Below, piece after piece: positions 1-9,031 of a DNA stretch of 64,000 bases. The stretch spans positions 310,001 to 374,000 of the forward strand of contig NZ_LGKN01000003.1 in assembly GCF_001306175.1 (NCBI RefSeq), read 5' to 3'. The stretch comes from Ardenticatena maritima (lineage in GTDB: Bacteria > Chloroflexota > Anaerolineae > Ardenticatenales > Ardenticatenaceae). The position numbers and the translations under genes were made by a program. Numbering within the stretch: the first letter of the stretch is position 1; each line of letters starts with the position of its first letter. Below the pieces are notes generated by a model, which was given only the letters and a program-made list of their open reading frames with translations, was not told the origin of the DNA and made no database searches.

Positions 1-2324
1 ACATCCGCCAGCCCCATAATGCCCAGCCCGATACGGCGGGCGCGTTCCGCGGCTTCACGCAGTTCGGGCACGGCCGGCACGTACTTGTTGGCGGTGACCA
101 CATCGTCAAGGAAACGGGTGGCTTTGCGGACGGTCTGCGCTAGTTTCTCCCAGTCGAGGCGGGCGCGGCCGTTTTCCCACGCCAGGTGGCGCGCCAGATT
201 GACCGAGCCGAGGCAGCAGTTTTCGTAGGGACCAAGCCATTGTTCGCCGCATGGGTTTGTTGCTTCTAACTCATACAAATGCGGCACCGGGTTATCGCGG
301 TTGGCGGCGTCAATGAAGAGCACGCCGGGCTCGCCGTTGTGGTGCGCGTATTTCACAATCTCGTCGAACAACTCACGGGCGCGCACGCGCTCCCACACAC
401 TGCCATCTTGTGGACTGACCAACTCGAATTCAGCGTCGTTCTTGACGGCTTCCATGAAGGCGTCGGTGATGGCGACGGAGATGTTGAAGTTTTCCAGTTC
501 GCCTTCCTGCGCTTTACACGAGATAAATTCGCGGATGTCGGGGTGGTCAACACGCAGAACCCCCATATTCGCGCCACGCCGCGAGCCACCCTGGGCGATT
601 TCACCGAACGCTTTATCGTACACCCGCAAGAACCCCACAGGGCCTGTCGCGATGCCTGCGCTGGAATGCACAGGCGCTCCTTTGGGGCGCAAGCGGCTAA
701 ACGAGAACCCATTGCCGCCCCCCGTTTGCTGGATGAGCGCCGCGTTGCGCAACGTGTCGAAAATACCGCCTTCGATTTTGCCCATGTCGTCTTCGATAGG
801 AAGGACGAAACAGTTGTGGGCGGCGATACCTTCGGTGATGTAGGAATGATCTTCGGCGACTTCACAGTTATAGACTGTGCCGCTGAATGGAACAATTTCA
901 ATGCGTTCGATTTCAAAGAAGGGACGCCCATCAATCTCCGTGACATATGTTCGCACAAAACGTTCATCTGGCTCTGGTAGTTCGATACCAAAGATACGAT
1001 GAATCAAATCACGTGATTGGAGTGGCGGCATGCTGACTTGGGCGGTTTCACTCGCATTGGGCGTGACGTAAGTGGTATCAGTCGGGCGGATAGCCGCGTG
1101 GTAGCCGAGACGAAGAACCATTTGCCAAATTTGATGTACCAGCCCGGGATTGGCGAGCGTGATACGGAAAGATCGGAAAGTCTTTGGGCTTTTCCGTCCC
1201 TTGACAGTGTAGATGCGTTCAAAAAACAAGCCATCTCCACGGAACAAACCGACGAGAAACTCTTCTTGCACCTCACGCGAAGCAAAGAGGAGCCAGGCTG
1301 GAAGCCGCTTGTGCGCCGAACCACGCCCGAAATGAGCCTGGAACCAGGTCGCAATGGTGCGGCTGTACAGGTCAATATTCGTCCAGCGCCCTTGCTGTGA
1401 ATCGTTGACGGTAGGCGAGATGCCGAACGTGGACTCAATGAGGTTCACGATGTCGCGCTGATACTCGCGTTCTTCGGTGCTCAATGTAAATCGTACGTAA
1501 CGCCCTTCAGTATCAATCGTTCCTTCAGCGACATAGTACCCACAGAGACGTGCAAATTCTGGTGTGAGTGTGATAAAACGCCGGCACCATTGCGATTGAC
1601 GCCCCGAATGTTGGTACGTTGCAGGGCGTCGTGCACGCACTTGGGTTTTAGTGGCTTCGCTTTCAATTTCTTCAGGAAACGGCAATTCAGCGAGGTCGAA
1701 CGTTGGCGCTGGGATTTCGCCCTGCGGGAAGCCGACTGCTACCTTATCCCCCACACGCAAATCCTCGACGCGTGTCCAACCGGTTGGCGTCAGAAGCGGG
1801 TGTTCAGGTGTTACCTCTAACGTCGTTCCAATCAGTTTGACCTTGATGCGATACAGCGGGCCATTGTATGAACGTTGCATTGTTTGTGTGACTGGACGGA
1901 AACGCCCTTGATGGGTCAAAACCAAATCGCCCACTTGCAAATCGGCAATGCGTTTGAGCCCATCAATGGTTGCCACGCGCATATCGGCTGTGAAACATGC
2001 CGCAAGCTGCCCCAAAGGCGTTCCCGCGCCCGTAAACGTGGGGCTATTGGGCAAGAACTCCAGGCGCGTCAGCATATCAAAAAACGTTTCGGCCCATTTT
2101 TGGCGGTCGCCTCCCAGCACATCTTCCGCCGCCGCCACATGCCAGGCGACGCGCCAGAACATTTCATGAATGGTTTCAATCGGCTTGCCGTCCAGCCCTT
2201 TGCGCAAATAGCGTTTTTCCAGCACTTTGCGCGCGTTTTCGGTGAGCGGAATCTCGCGTTGCAACAAATGTTCTGGGACAGGCGGTGTTTCCAGCGTTTC
2301 GGTTGGCGTGTGCGATTGCACCAT
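1..2324 (-). CDS. nrdJ: Class II (adenosylcobalamin-dependent) ribonucleotide reductase, 5' part, intein-containing
   Basis: Reduces ribonucleotides to deoxyribonucleotides in the cytosol. The reading frame runs from ATG 2324 off the left edge of the window, so the C-terminus is missing. The ATG follows a GGAGGAGG ribosome binding site about 10 nt upstream. The N-extein has 109 residues and ends GQLAA. An in-frame intein (813-1997) follows, and the C-extein resumes with [10 protein letters not shown]. Visible extein motifs include [21 protein letters not shown] (the active-site Asn-Cys-Glu neighbourhood) and GLGIMGLAD. The first C-extein Cys is the conserved redox-active Cys of the family. 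The gene lies 131 bp downstream of nrdR, probably in one operon under NrdR control. Class II is inferred from overall similarity, because the cobalamin-binding region cannot be checked here. Confidence 0.95.
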   Translation of the reverse strand, partial: MVQSHTPTETLETPPVPEHLLQREIPLTENARKVLEKRYLRKGLDGKPIETIHEMFWRVAWHVAAAEDVLGGDRQKWAETFFDMLTRLEFLPNSPTFTGAGTPLGQLAACFTADMRVATIDGLKRIADLQVGDLVLTHQGRFRPVTQTMQRSYNGPLYRIKVKLIGTTLEVTPEHPLLTPTGWTRVEDLRVGDKVAVGFPQGEIPAPTFDLAELPFPEEIESEATKTQVRARRPATYQHSGRQSQWCRRFITLTPEFARLCGYYVAEGTIDTEGRYVRFTLSTEEREYQRDIVNLIESTFGISPTVNDSQQGRWTNIDLYSRTIATWFQAHFGRGSAHKRLPAWLLFASREVQEEFLVGLFRGDGLFFERIYTVKGRKSPKTFRSFRITLANPGLVHQIWQMVLRLGYHAAIRPTDTTYVTPNASETAQVSMPPLQSRDLIHRIFGIELPEPDERFVRTYVTEIDGRPFFEIERIEIVPFSGTVYNCEVAEDHSYITEGIAAHNCFVLPIEDDMGKIEGGIFDTLRNAALIQQTGGGNGFSFSRLRPKGAPVHSSAGIATGPVGFLRVYDKAFGEIAQGGSRRGANMGVLRVDHPDIREFISCKAQEGELENFNISVAITDAFMEAVKNDAEFELVSPQDGSVWERVRARELFDEIVKYAHHNGEPGVLFIDAANRDNPVPHLYELEATNPCGEQWLGPYENCCLGSVNLARHLAWENGRARLDWEKLAQTVRKATRFLDDVVTANKYVPAVPELREAAERARRIGLGIMGLAD
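813..1997 (-). other. Intein with LAGLIDADG homing endonuclease domain, inside nrdJ
   Basis: A 395-codon in-frame insertion that should splice itself out of the reductase. It starts with Cys1 ([10 protein letters not shown], block A) and has a TPEH motif at residues 63-66 (block B TxxH). Block F is near residues 374-386 ([12 protein letters not shown]). It ends with GIAAHN before the +1 Cys of the extein, so Cys1, penultimate His, terminal Asn and +1 Cys are all present. Two dodecapeptide motifs, LCGYYVAEG (151-159) and LVGLFRGDG (248-256), keep their acidic residues, so the homing endonuclease may be active. The insertion point sits directly before the conserved redox Cys, a typical intein site in reductases. 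Confidence 0.95.
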
Positions 2325-2375
2325 GTGAAAAAACCTCCTCCAATTCATCCTGTGGATTGGCTGACAACAGACAAC

Positions 2376-2436
2376 AAAAACCCCACCACGCACGTTTTGG
2401 CGCGTGGTTGTGCGATTGTGGTCCTCGTTGTGGGGT
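2376..2436 (-). terminator. Possible attenuator/terminator between nrdR and nrdJ
   Basis: Read on the minus strand, ACCCCAC (2436-2430) can pair with GTGGGGT (2386-2380). An inner CACGC/GCGTG hairpin is possible between them, and a run of five T follows at 2380-2376. It lies in the 131-bp gap between the two nrd genes and could adjust the nrdJ:nrdR ratio. The long internal loop makes this uncertain. Confidence 0.4.
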
Positions 2437-2455
2437 GGGAACGCGAAAGGATGGT

Positions 2456-2947
2456 TTACAGGTTCAGCGCCAATTGGCGTTGCCGTTCGGCTTCCAACGC
2501 CTTTTGTGCTTTCCGTCGCTGAATTTCTTCGGCGAGGCTGTCGAGGTCGGCAAAGCGGCGGTAGACGCTGGCGAAGCGCACGTAGGCAACGTCATCCAAT
2601 TCAGCCAGTCGCTCCATCACCTTTTCGCCTATCAACTTGCTGGGGATTTCCGATTGCCCCAGGCTGTACAACTCGGCTTCGATTTCATTGACGATGCGGT
2701 CAATCGCTTCAATGGAGATGGGGCGTTTGGCGCAGGCTTTCTTGATGCCCATGAAGATTTTGTCCTGGTCGAACTCCTCACGGCGCCCGTCTGCCTTGAT
2801 GACCATGAGGTTGGCGCGTGCAATGCGCTCGTATGTCGTAAAACGCTGCCCGCACGCCAGGCATTCGCGCCGTCGGCGAATCCCTTCACCGACCGAGCGC
2901 GTATCAATGACGCGGTGTTGGTCTTCTGCGCAAAAGGGGCATTTCAT
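2456..2947 (-). CDS. nrdR: Transcriptional repressor NrdR
   Basis: A 163-residue regulator of ribonucleotide reductase genes, matching the usual NrdR length. The N-terminal zinc ribbon has CPFC (C3, C6) and CLAC (C29, C32), followed by the typical RRRRE/RFTTYER segment. Residues about 46-136 form the ATP-cone that senses ATP/dATP ([26 protein letters not shown]). The start ATG 2947 follows GGAGGG by about 12 nt. It is upstream of nrdJ on the same strand. Two NrdR boxes lie upstream, so it probably represses itself and nrdJ when dATP is high. Confidence 0.97.
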   Translation of the reverse strand: MKCPFCAEDQHRVIDTRSVGEGIRRRRECLACGQRFTTYERIARANLMVIKADGRREEFDQDKIFMGIKKACAKRPISIEAIDRIVNEIEAELYSLGQSEIPSKLIGEKVMERLAELDDVAYVRFASVYRRFADLDSLAEEIQRRKAQKALEAERQRQLALNL

Positions 2948-3016
2948 CTTTGCAAAACCCTCCTCAATGAGCCCACTTGTTTTAGAAGGATAACCTCAAT
3001 AGCTTGAAAATTGCAA

Positions 3017-3064
3017 AAACTATATGTTGTGGTTTTCGTTGAGGTTGAATACTACATGTAGTGG
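3017..3064 (-). promoter_or_regulatory. Tandem NrdR boxes upstream of nrdR
   Basis: Two 16-bp sites resemble the NrdR-box consensus (ACAC-TATATA-GTGT-like): AAACTATATGTTGTGG at 3017-3032 and ATACTACATGTAGTGG at 3049-3064. Their starts are 32 bp apart, about three helical turns, which is the known spacing of paired NrdR boxes. They lie 70-117 bp upstream of the nrdR start and just downstream of a predicted promoter. Confidence 0.85.
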
Positions 3065-3078
3065 TGTAAGCGAGCGCC

Positions 3079-3107
3079 ATTCTAGCATAAAACTGAACGG
3101 TGGGCAA
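3079..3107 (-). promoter_or_regulatory. Predicted sigma70-type promoter of nrdR-nrdJ
   Basis: On the minus strand TTGCCC (3107-3102) is followed after 17 bp by TAGAAT (3084-3079), preceded by TGC as in extended -10 elements. The predicted transcription start is near 3072, immediately upstream of both NrdR boxes, so bound NrdR would block promoter clearance. Confidence 0.5.
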
Positions 3108-3213
3108 GCCCTTCACGCCCGATTTGGCTTAAAATTCTTGTTCTGCATGATGACAATTTTTTCATTGAGCGTTTCAGCCTCTCGCGTAAGCGTGTGCACA
3201 TGGGCAAAATACC

Positions 3214-3241
3214 TTGCGTGATGCCCCATCCCGATTATACT
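3214..3241 (+). promoter_or_regulatory. Predicted promoter of the Thr/Pro-rich lipoprotein gene
   Basis: TTGCGT (3214-3219) and TATACT (3236-3241) are separated by 16 bp. They lie 47 bp upstream of the lipoprotein ATG, in the divergent region with nrdR. Confidence 0.45.
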
Positions 3242-3287
3242 GACCGCCGTTTCAAAGCAATGTGGAAGAACTGAGGAGGCTTTTTCA

Positions 3288-4001
3288 ATGAAACGCAAGC
3301 AAACCGTGAGCCTGATAGCGCTCATGTTGTTGCTGGTTCTGGTTGCTGTGGCGTGCGGTTCTGGCAGCAATGGCGAACTCGCCCAGGCGCAATTTACCGC
3401 CACACCCACCAAGACGCCAAAGCCAACTTTCACGCCAACCCCTGAGGCGACCGCAACGCCGACGGCGACGTTTACGCCCTCGCCCACGCCGACGCCCGAA
3501 GCAACGGCGACCCCGACGCCGACTGATACGCCTGAACCGACGGCGACCCCATTGCCGACCAACACGCCGCGGCCACTCCCCACGGCGACCCCCGCGCCGC
3601 CGACGCCAACACCGACACCAACGTTCCCCTTCCCCTACAAGGGCACGTTGACGCAGTGGGAACCGAACTGTGGGGGCAACCAGGTCAAAGGCTATGTCTA
3701 CACGTCGGGCGGTTCACCCGTCAACGGGTTGGTCGTCAAGGTGAACCTGTATGGCACCATCATTGATGCGCCGACCGGTCCGCAGTATAGCTACCTGGGC
3801 GAAGGTGGTTGGGACTGGGGGCGCTGGCAGCAAGGCTTGCTTGAAGACCCCATTTCGGTGGCGCTCTACTCGCCCAATGGCGAGAAGATTTCCAACGACG
3901 TGGTGGTGGACTTCGATACCGGTCCGTGTGAGCCGGGCGGCAGTGGCCACCAGGTCGCGACGGTGATTTTCCAGTGCGTCAAGCCGGAGATTTGCGGCTA
4001 G
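3288..4001 (+). CDS. Secreted lipoprotein with Thr/Pro repeat linker
   Basis: A 237-residue predicted lipoprotein of unknown function. Residues 1-23 form a lipoprotein signal peptide ending LVAVAC, with Cys23 as the lipidation site. Residues about 37-112 are a low-complexity Thr/Pro/Ala linker built on TPTP and TATP units. The remaining 120 residues form a globular domain rich in Gly, Val and Trp with three Cys (two near its ends), possibly a beta-sandwich carrying a disulfide. Such linkers commonly present domains on the surface of Chloroflexota. GAGGAGG lies about 10 nt before the ATG and an intrinsic terminator follows, so this is a single-gene unit. I do not recognise the C-terminal domain. 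Confidence 0.85.
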   Translation: MKRKQTVSLIALMLLLVLVAVACGSGSNGELAQAQFTATPTKTPKPTFTPTPEATATPTATFTPSPTPTPEATATPTPTDTPEPTATPLPTNTPRPLPTATPAPPTPTPTPTFPFPYKGTLTQWEPNCGGNQVKGYVYTSGGSPVNGLVVKVNLYGTIIDAPTGPQYSYLGEGGWDWGRWQQGLLEDPISVALYSPNGEKISNDVVVDFDTGPCEPGGSGHQVATVIFQCVKPEICG

Positions 4002-4020
4002 TCACGTTGCATTGAAAATG

Positions 4021-4054
4021 AGCCCGGTGTTTCTGCGGGAAGCACCGGGCTTTT
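4021..4054 (+). terminator. Intrinsic terminator after the lipoprotein gene
   Basis: AGCCCGGTG (4021-4029) pairs with CACCGGGCT (4043-4051), followed by TTTT. Confidence 0.8.
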
Positions 4055-4078
4055 GCTTGAATGAAGGTGAGGCAGCGC

Positions 4079-6862
4079 ATGGCACGCCGAGCACAGAGAC
4101 GCCCAACGCGATACCGTCTCACGAACCGCCAGCGGACACTCCTGACACTGGGGTGGCTTCTGGTGCTTGCCGCCGCTTTGCGTGTCCATGCGCTCAATCT
4201 CCAACCGCTTTGGTGGGATGAGGGCTACTCGATCTTTTTCGCCACCGAGCCGATTGGGCGGCTGGTTGAGTTGACCTCGCTGGATATTCACCCGCCGCTC
4301 TACTACGTCCTCTTGAAAATCTGGTTTGGGTTGGTGGGCGTGGGCGCACTTCAAGCCCGCTTGCTCAGTGTGGTGCTGGGCGTGCTGGCGGTGCCGCTGA
4401 TGTGGCGTGTCGCGCGGCGCCTTTTTGGCTGGGATGATGCGGTGCTGGCAACGGCGCTTCTGGCAACCGCCCCCTTTCACATTTACTACTCCCAAGAAGT
4501 GCGCATGTACGCCCTCTTTTTGCTGCTCACCATCCTCGCCGTCTCTGCGCTGGTTGAATGGAGTGAAACGCGCCGCCCTGTTTGGGGGGCGGTGCTCGCC
4601 GGCGCGCTGACCGCCTTACTCTACACCCAGTACTACGCCGCGTTCATCGTCGCCGCGATTGTGCTGATGTGGGCGTGGTGGCGTCGGCATGCCGCACACG
4701 CGCCCTCACTGCGCCATTTGAGCATGGCGCTGGGGGCGAGCCTGCTCGCTTATGCGCCCTGGGTGCTCTATGCCGCGCCGCGTCTCTATACCTACGTGCG
4801 CGGCAAAGTCGCCATCGAAGCCGATGAGCCGCTGACGCCCCTCATGTTCCTCTGGCGGCATGTGCGCACGTTTGCATTGGGACATCTCATGCCGCAGCAG
4901 GAATGGCTTGCACCGGCGGCCGCTGTGGTGCTGGGCTTTGCCATCGTCGGAGGCGTGTATGGCTGGCGTACCTATCGCCGCCAGACCGGGCTTCTGCTCA
5001 TCTGGTTTGGTTTGCCGTTCGTGGGGGTTTTCATCGTCAACCTGCTGGCTCCATTCACAGACCCACGCATTGAGCGCCAGTTGATTCCCGTTTTGCCCGC
5101 CTATCTCATGCTGGTGGTGCTGGGAATTCAAGCCATGTGGCGCTTTGCCACGCGCCCCGGTGTTGAACCACGCCGCGCCATTACCGGCGCCACCGGCATG
5201 CTCATGATTCCGACCCTGGCCATGGCGGTTAGCCTTGCGGGCTTCTACACCATTCCGCGTTACGCGGATGAAGACTACCGCCCGCTTCTGGCCTACATCG
5301 CCGCACATCAGACCGATGGCGACGCCTACCTCTGGACGTACCCCTGGCAAGAAGGCTACTTGCGCGCCTATGTGCCCGACCGCCGCTTGAAGAGTATCGA
5401 AATTCCGCTGGTGTGGTCGGATGATGAAGCCGCACGACGGGAAGGCGTGCAACGCCTCTATGCGGAACATCCGCGCATTTGGTTTCCCGCTTATCAGGTC
5501 AAGGGGCGCATTTTGGAAGAGCGCCTCGCCAAAAGCCTGCACACCGCGGGCGTCTATGTGTGGGATGAATGGTATGGCAACACACGTCTCTGGCTGATGG
5601 CGCGTGCGCCTCAATCCACCCCGCAGACGCTCAACCTTGCCTTTGCCGATGGCGTGCGGTTGACCACGTTGGCGACATCGTCTCCCCAGGTGGCTTCCGG
5701 TGTGGGGGTCTTTTCCATGCTTTTGGGGCTGGACGTGGAAGCTACCCAACCGCGTGCCGTCATCAAAGCAGTGGATGAGCGCGGCAAGGTCTGGGGCGAG
5801 ATGGACGTTCCCACCGAGTCGCCGCTGACGCGCGTCGGATTGCTGATTGACCCCGGCACACCGCCCGGCTCCTACCACATCGAACTGCGCTTCTACCGTG
5901 CCGAAGATGGGCGCACGCTCGACGTACTCGACCCGCAGGGCGCACCAATCGCCCCCGCCTGGCGTCTCGCCGACATTGAGGTTGTGCGCCCCCCGCACGC
6001 CCTTCCCGCCGAAGCCGTGCCCGCCACCCAGTGGTATCGGGCGCCGTTGGGCGAGGCGGTGGAACTGATTGGCGCCACGGTCTTTACCGGCACCGTGCGC
6101 ACGGGCGATACCTTGCCGCTCACGCTCTTCTGGCGTGCCCAGCGCAATCTCGAACGCGACTACTGGGTGTTTGTGCAAGCCTTTGCCCCCAACGGCGAAC
6201 TGCGCGCCGCCCGCGACGTGCCGCCGGTGGATGGCGCTTTCCCCACCACACGCTGGCGCGCCGGCGACCTGGTGCGCGACCCGCATACCTTGCGCATTCC
6301 CGCCACGGGCCCCGCCGGCGAGTGGGTTTTGCAGGCGGGATTGTATGACCGCGAAACCGGCGCACGCCTCACGACGCCCGACGGCCAAGACCACATCATC
6401 CTGGGGCGCTTTACGGTTGAAGAACGCCCGCACACCTTCACGCCGCCCGCCGTGGCGGAGCAGATGGACGTGCTTTTTGCCGATATGGTCGTGCTCTACG
6501 GTGTCAACATTGCCTGGCCCCGCCCCGACGCCGTTCTGCACCCCGGCGACACGGTGCCCATCACGCTGGTGTGGCAGCCGCGCCGCACACCTGAACCATC
6601 GTTGCGCACCTTTGTCCAACTGTTGGACGAGCAAAGCCGACTTTTTGCCGTGAGCGACCATCTGCCGCTTGTGCCTTCTTCGGCGTGGGTGGCGGACGAA
6701 TACATCACCGATGACCATCAACTGAGCATACCGCCGCATGTGCCCCCCGGTACGTATCGCCTTGTCGTCGGCGTGTACGACGCCGAAACCGGGCAACGTT
6801 TGCGCCTTCCTGATGGCAGCGATATGCTGGTGATTGCCCACGTGCGTCTCGAAACCCCGTGA
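4079..6862 (+). CDS. GT39-like membrane glycosyltransferase with two C-terminal beta-sandwich repeats
   Basis: A large polytopic membrane protein (927 residues) resembling PMT/ArnT-type glycosyltransferases, which move sugars from polyprenyl-phosphate donors. The family hallmark WWDEGYS is followed by DIHPPLYYVLLKIW, and about ten hydrophobic segments run to residue ~385. A soluble part follows. The C-terminal ~270 residues contain two related beta-rich units, each with an ELIGA/VVLYG start, a Gly-Asp-Thr followed by ITLVW or LTLFW, and a closing AGLYDRETG or VGVYDAETG. I chose ATG 4079 because AAGGTGAGG lies 7 nt upstream. ATG 4061, directly after the terminator, is in frame but has no binding site. 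The acceptor is unknown. It stands alone between terminator and etf promoter. Confidence 0.8.
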   Translation: MARRAQRRPTRYRLTNRQRTLLTLGWLLVLAAALRVHALNLQPLWWDEGYSIFFATEPIGRLVELTSLDIHPPLYYVLLKIWFGLVGVGALQARLLSVVLGVLAVPLMWRVARRLFGWDDAVLATALLATAPFHIYYSQEVRMYALFLLLTILAVSALVEWSETRRPVWGAVLAGALTALLYTQYYAAFIVAAIVLMWAWWRRHAAHAPSLRHLSMALGASLLAYAPWVLYAAPRLYTYVRGKVAIEADEPLTPLMFLWRHVRTFALGHLMPQQEWLAPAAAVVLGFAIVGGVYGWRTYRRQTGLLLIWFGLPFVGVFIVNLLAPFTDPRIERQLIPVLPAYLMLVVLGIQAMWRFATRPGVEPRRAITGATGMLMIPTLAMAVSLAGFYTIPRYADEDYRPLLAYIAAHQTDGDAYLWTYPWQEGYLRAYVPDRRLKSIEIPLVWSDDEAARREGVQRLYAEHPRIWFPAYQVKGRILEERLAKSLHTAGVYVWDEWYGNTRLWLMARAPQSTPQTLNLAFADGVRLTTLATSSPQVASGVGVFSMLLGLDVEATQPRAVIKAVDERGKVWGEMDVPTESPLTRVGLLIDPGTPPGSYHIELRFYRAEDGRTLDVLDPQGAPIAPAWRLADIEVVRPPHALPAEAVPATQWYRAPLGEAVELIGATVFTGTVRTGDTLPLTLFWRAQRNLERDYWVFVQAFAPNGELRAARDVPPVDGAFPTTRWRAGDLVRDPHTLRIPATGPAGEWVLQAGLYDRETGARLTTPDGQDHIILGRFTVEERPHTFTPPAVAEQMDVLFADMVVLYGVNIAWPRPDAVLHPGDTVPITLVWQPRRTPEPSLRTFVQLLDEQSRLFAVSDHLPLVPSSAWVADEYITDDHQLSIPPHVPPGTYRLVVGVYDAETGQRLRLPDGSDMLVIAHVRLETP

Positions 6863-6875
6863 TACAACAATTCCC

Positions 6876-6929
6876 CAACCAAACGATTGTTTGGTTGAAT
6901 TTGACGCCCTTTGCAAGGCTTGATACAAT
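6876..6929 (+). promoter_or_regulatory. etfBA promoter with adjoining perfect palindrome
   Basis: TTGACG (6901-6906) and TACAAT (6924-6929) with a 17-bp spacer form a strong sigma70-type promoter 53 bp upstream of etfB. Three bp upstream of the -35 element lies a perfect 9-bp inverted repeat, CAACCAAAC (6876-6884) and GTTTGGTTG (6889-6897), with a 4-bp centre. It lacks a real T-tract, so it may be an operator (TetR-type operators have this form) rather than the terminator of the preceding gene. Confidence 0.6.
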
Positions 6930-6981
6930 AGCCGCGCCGTCAAACAACAAGTGATAGAGCAACCCCCGATGGAGGCTGGCA

Positions 6982-7764
6982 ATGAGAATCATCATTCCGA
7001 TGAAGCGCGTGCCCGATACAGCGGACCCCGTGACGGTGCGCGATGGGCGCGTGGACCTCGCAGCCGTGCAAACATGGGCAATTGGTCCCAACGAAGAGTA
7101 CGCCATTGAAGAAGCCTTGCGTCTGGTCGAAAAACTGGGCGAAGGCACCGTGACGCTGCTCAACATTGGCCCCGAAGAAGCCCAGGAAACAATTCGCAAG
7201 GGGCTTGCCATGGGCGCCCACGACGCCTACCAGTGCCAGGATGAAGCCTTTGAAAACCTGGACGCACTGGGGCGGGCGCGCGTGCTGGCCGCCGCAATCG
7301 AAAAAATTGGCGAGTATGACATCATTTGGGGCGGTATGCAATCGTCCGACACGAACGACGCCCAAACCACCATCATGCTCGCCGAACTGCTTGATTTGCC
7401 GCATGTCTCGGCGGTGATGACCGTCGAAGAAGTGGGCGACGGCTACATTATCGTGCGTGCCGAAGCCGAAGGCGGCGTGAAGAAGGTGAAAGTGCCCACG
7501 CCCTGCGTCCTCGCCGAAGCGCAGGGACCCAACGAACCCCGCTACCCCAGCCTGCGCGGCATTATGGGTGCGAAGAAGAAACCGCTCACCGTCTGGAACG
7601 CCGACGACCTTGGCGTGGACACTGACGAACTGCAACCACTCGTTGAAGTGGTAACACTCGAACCGCCGCCGGCGCGTACCGCTGGTCGCATTCTCGAAGG
7701 CGAACCCGAAGAAGTGGTGCGCGAACTGGTGCGCCTGCTGCACGAAGAAGCCAAAGTCATCTAA
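6982..7764 (+). CDS. etfB: Electron transfer flavoprotein subunit beta
   Basis: A 260-residue EtfB, the partner of EtfA in the heterodimer that passes electrons from acyl-CoA and other dehydrogenases to the quinone pool. The start MRIIIPMKRVPDTADPV is typical of the family. Also visible are GPNEEYAIEEALRL and the SSDTNDAQ segment of the nucleotide-binding fold. GGAGG lies 7 nt before the ATG. It is followed after 54 bp by etfA. No dehydrogenase or ETF-quinone oxidoreductase gene is adjacent, so the electron donor cannot be read from context. Confidence 0.96.
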   Translation: MRIIIPMKRVPDTADPVTVRDGRVDLAAVQTWAIGPNEEYAIEEALRLVEKLGEGTVTLLNIGPEEAQETIRKGLAMGAHDAYQCQDEAFENLDALGRARVLAAAIEKIGEYDIIWGGMQSSDTNDAQTTIMLAELLDLPHVSAVMTVEEVGDGYIIVRAEAEGGVKKVKVPTPCVLAEAQGPNEPRYPSLRGIMGAKKKPLTVWNADDLGVDTDELQPLVEVVTLEPPPARTAGRILEGEPEEVVRELVRLLHEEAKVI

Positions 7765-7818
7765 TCGCGACGATAACCGCCCAGTGTGGCGTTTGAAACA
7801 AGCAGAAGGAGTTTTCCC

Positions 7819-8814
7819 ATGGCAGAAACAGTGCTGGTTGTGGCCGAACTGGCGGACGGGAAGCCGAAGAAGATTACCTACGAAATGCTGACAGCCGCTC
7901 GCGAAGTGGCTGATGAACTCGATTACGAAGTGGCGGTGCTCGCCATTGGCAACGAACTGGACGCCGACGGCCTGGCTGAAACCTTTGGGGCGCGCGGCGC
8001 TGACGTGTTGTTCGTTGCCGATGACGAAGGGCTGGCTGAGTACGCCGTCGAACCGTATGCCGCGATTCTCGCGCAACTCATCGAAGATGAAGAGCCCGCC
8101 TTGGTCTTGTTTGGCTTCACCCCCACCGGGCGCGACCTTGCGCCTCGCGTGGCGGCGCGTGTGAAAGCCGGCCTGGCGACCGACATCACCGGCTTGCGCG
8201 TGGAAGACGACGACATCCTCTTCATCCGCCCCATGTACTCCGGGCAGGCGATTGCCACCGTCAAGATTGCTAGCGACGTGAAGATGGCAACCGTGCGTCC
8301 CAACACCTGGCCTGTCGCCCAGCCCGGTGATGGTGACGCCGCCGATGTTGAAGAACTCGACGTGGACGACTTGCCCGAACCACGCACCGAAGTGCTCGAA
8401 GTGGAAGTCTCGAAGAGCGAACGCCCTGAACTCACCGAAGCCTCAATCGTGGTGTCTGGTGGGCGTGGCGTCGGCGGTCCTGAAAACTTCAAGATTATCG
8501 AAGAACTGGCCGACCTGCTCGGCGCAGCTGTCGGGACAACCCGCGCTGTGGTGGACGCCGGCTGGCGCCCCTACGAAGAACAGGTGGGGCAGACCGGGAA
8601 GACGGTCTCGCCGCAACTCTACTTCGCTATCGGCATCAGCGGCGCGATTCAGCACATCTCCGGTATGCGCACCAGCAAGTACATCGTGGCCATCAACAAA
8701 GACCCCGAAGCGCCCATCTTCAAAATCGCCGATTACGGCATTGTGGGCGACCTGCACAAGATCGTGCCGTTGCTCATTGAGGAAATCAAGAAACTCAAAG
8801 AAGCCGAAGCGTAA
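7819..8814 (+). CDS. etfA: Electron transfer flavoprotein subunit alpha
   Basis: A 331-residue EtfA, which holds the FAD. The C-terminal FAD domain shows SGGRGVGGPENF, GWRPYEEQVGQTGKTV, the GISGAIQHISGM segment and NKDPEAPIFKIADYGIVGD. The N-terminal 190 residues carry the subunit-interaction fold and an acidic linker (about 172-188). The start ATG 7819 follows AAGGAG by 8 nt. An earlier in-frame start at 7786 lacks a binding site. It is cotranscribed with etfB and followed by a terminator. Confidence 0.96.
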   Translation: MAETVLVVAELADGKPKKITYEMLTAAREVADELDYEVAVLAIGNELDADGLAETFGARGADVLFVADDEGLAEYAVEPYAAILAQLIEDEEPALVLFGFTPTGRDLAPRVAARVKAGLATDITGLRVEDDDILFIRPMYSGQAIATVKIASDVKMATVRPNTWPVAQPGDGDAADVEELDVDDLPEPRTEVLEVEVSKSERPELTEASIVVSGGRGVGGPENFKIIEELADLLGAAVGTTRAVVDAGWRPYEEQVGQTGKTVSPQLYFAIGISGAIQHISGMRTSKYIVAINKDPEAPIFKIADYGIVGDLHKIVPLLIEEIKKLKEAEA

Positions 8815-8833
8815 ATCGGCGTGAGCGCACCCA

Positions 8834-8866
8834 ACAAACCCCCGTGTACCCACACGGGGTTTGTTT
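8834..8866 (+). terminator. Intrinsic terminator after etfA
   Basis: AAACCCCCGTGT pairs with ACACGGGGTTT around a 4-nt loop (arms 8836-8847 and 8852-8862), followed by GTTT. Confidence 0.75.
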
Positions 8867-9031
8867 ATGGGGCGGAGTGTTCAGGCACTTGCGGCATACA
8901 CGAGGGCGACGCCCCCTCCAAAGAGCGCGTGCCCTCTTTCCTTCCCCCATCATACCCGAAAAACCGGCTTTTGATGCCTCTTGTTTTGTGCTATCGTGTA
9001 GCGTGCAATGCAACCATGCAGGAGCAAGCGC

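Noticed and set aside
3113-3583. Minus-strand 156-codon frame encoding a Val-Gly repeat protein
   Set aside because: It is the antisense of the Thr/Pro repeat of the lipoprotein gene. It has no ribosome binding site and extends through the divergent promoter region.
3400-3625. Short repeated units resembling a repeat array or CRISPR
   Set aside because: The repeats are 6-12 bp, irregular and in frame. They encode the Thr/Pro linker.
4706-6982. 758-codon antisense frame opposite the GT39-like gene
   Set aside because: The composition is typical of a high-G+C shadow frame, there is no family resemblance, and it runs through the etf promoter.
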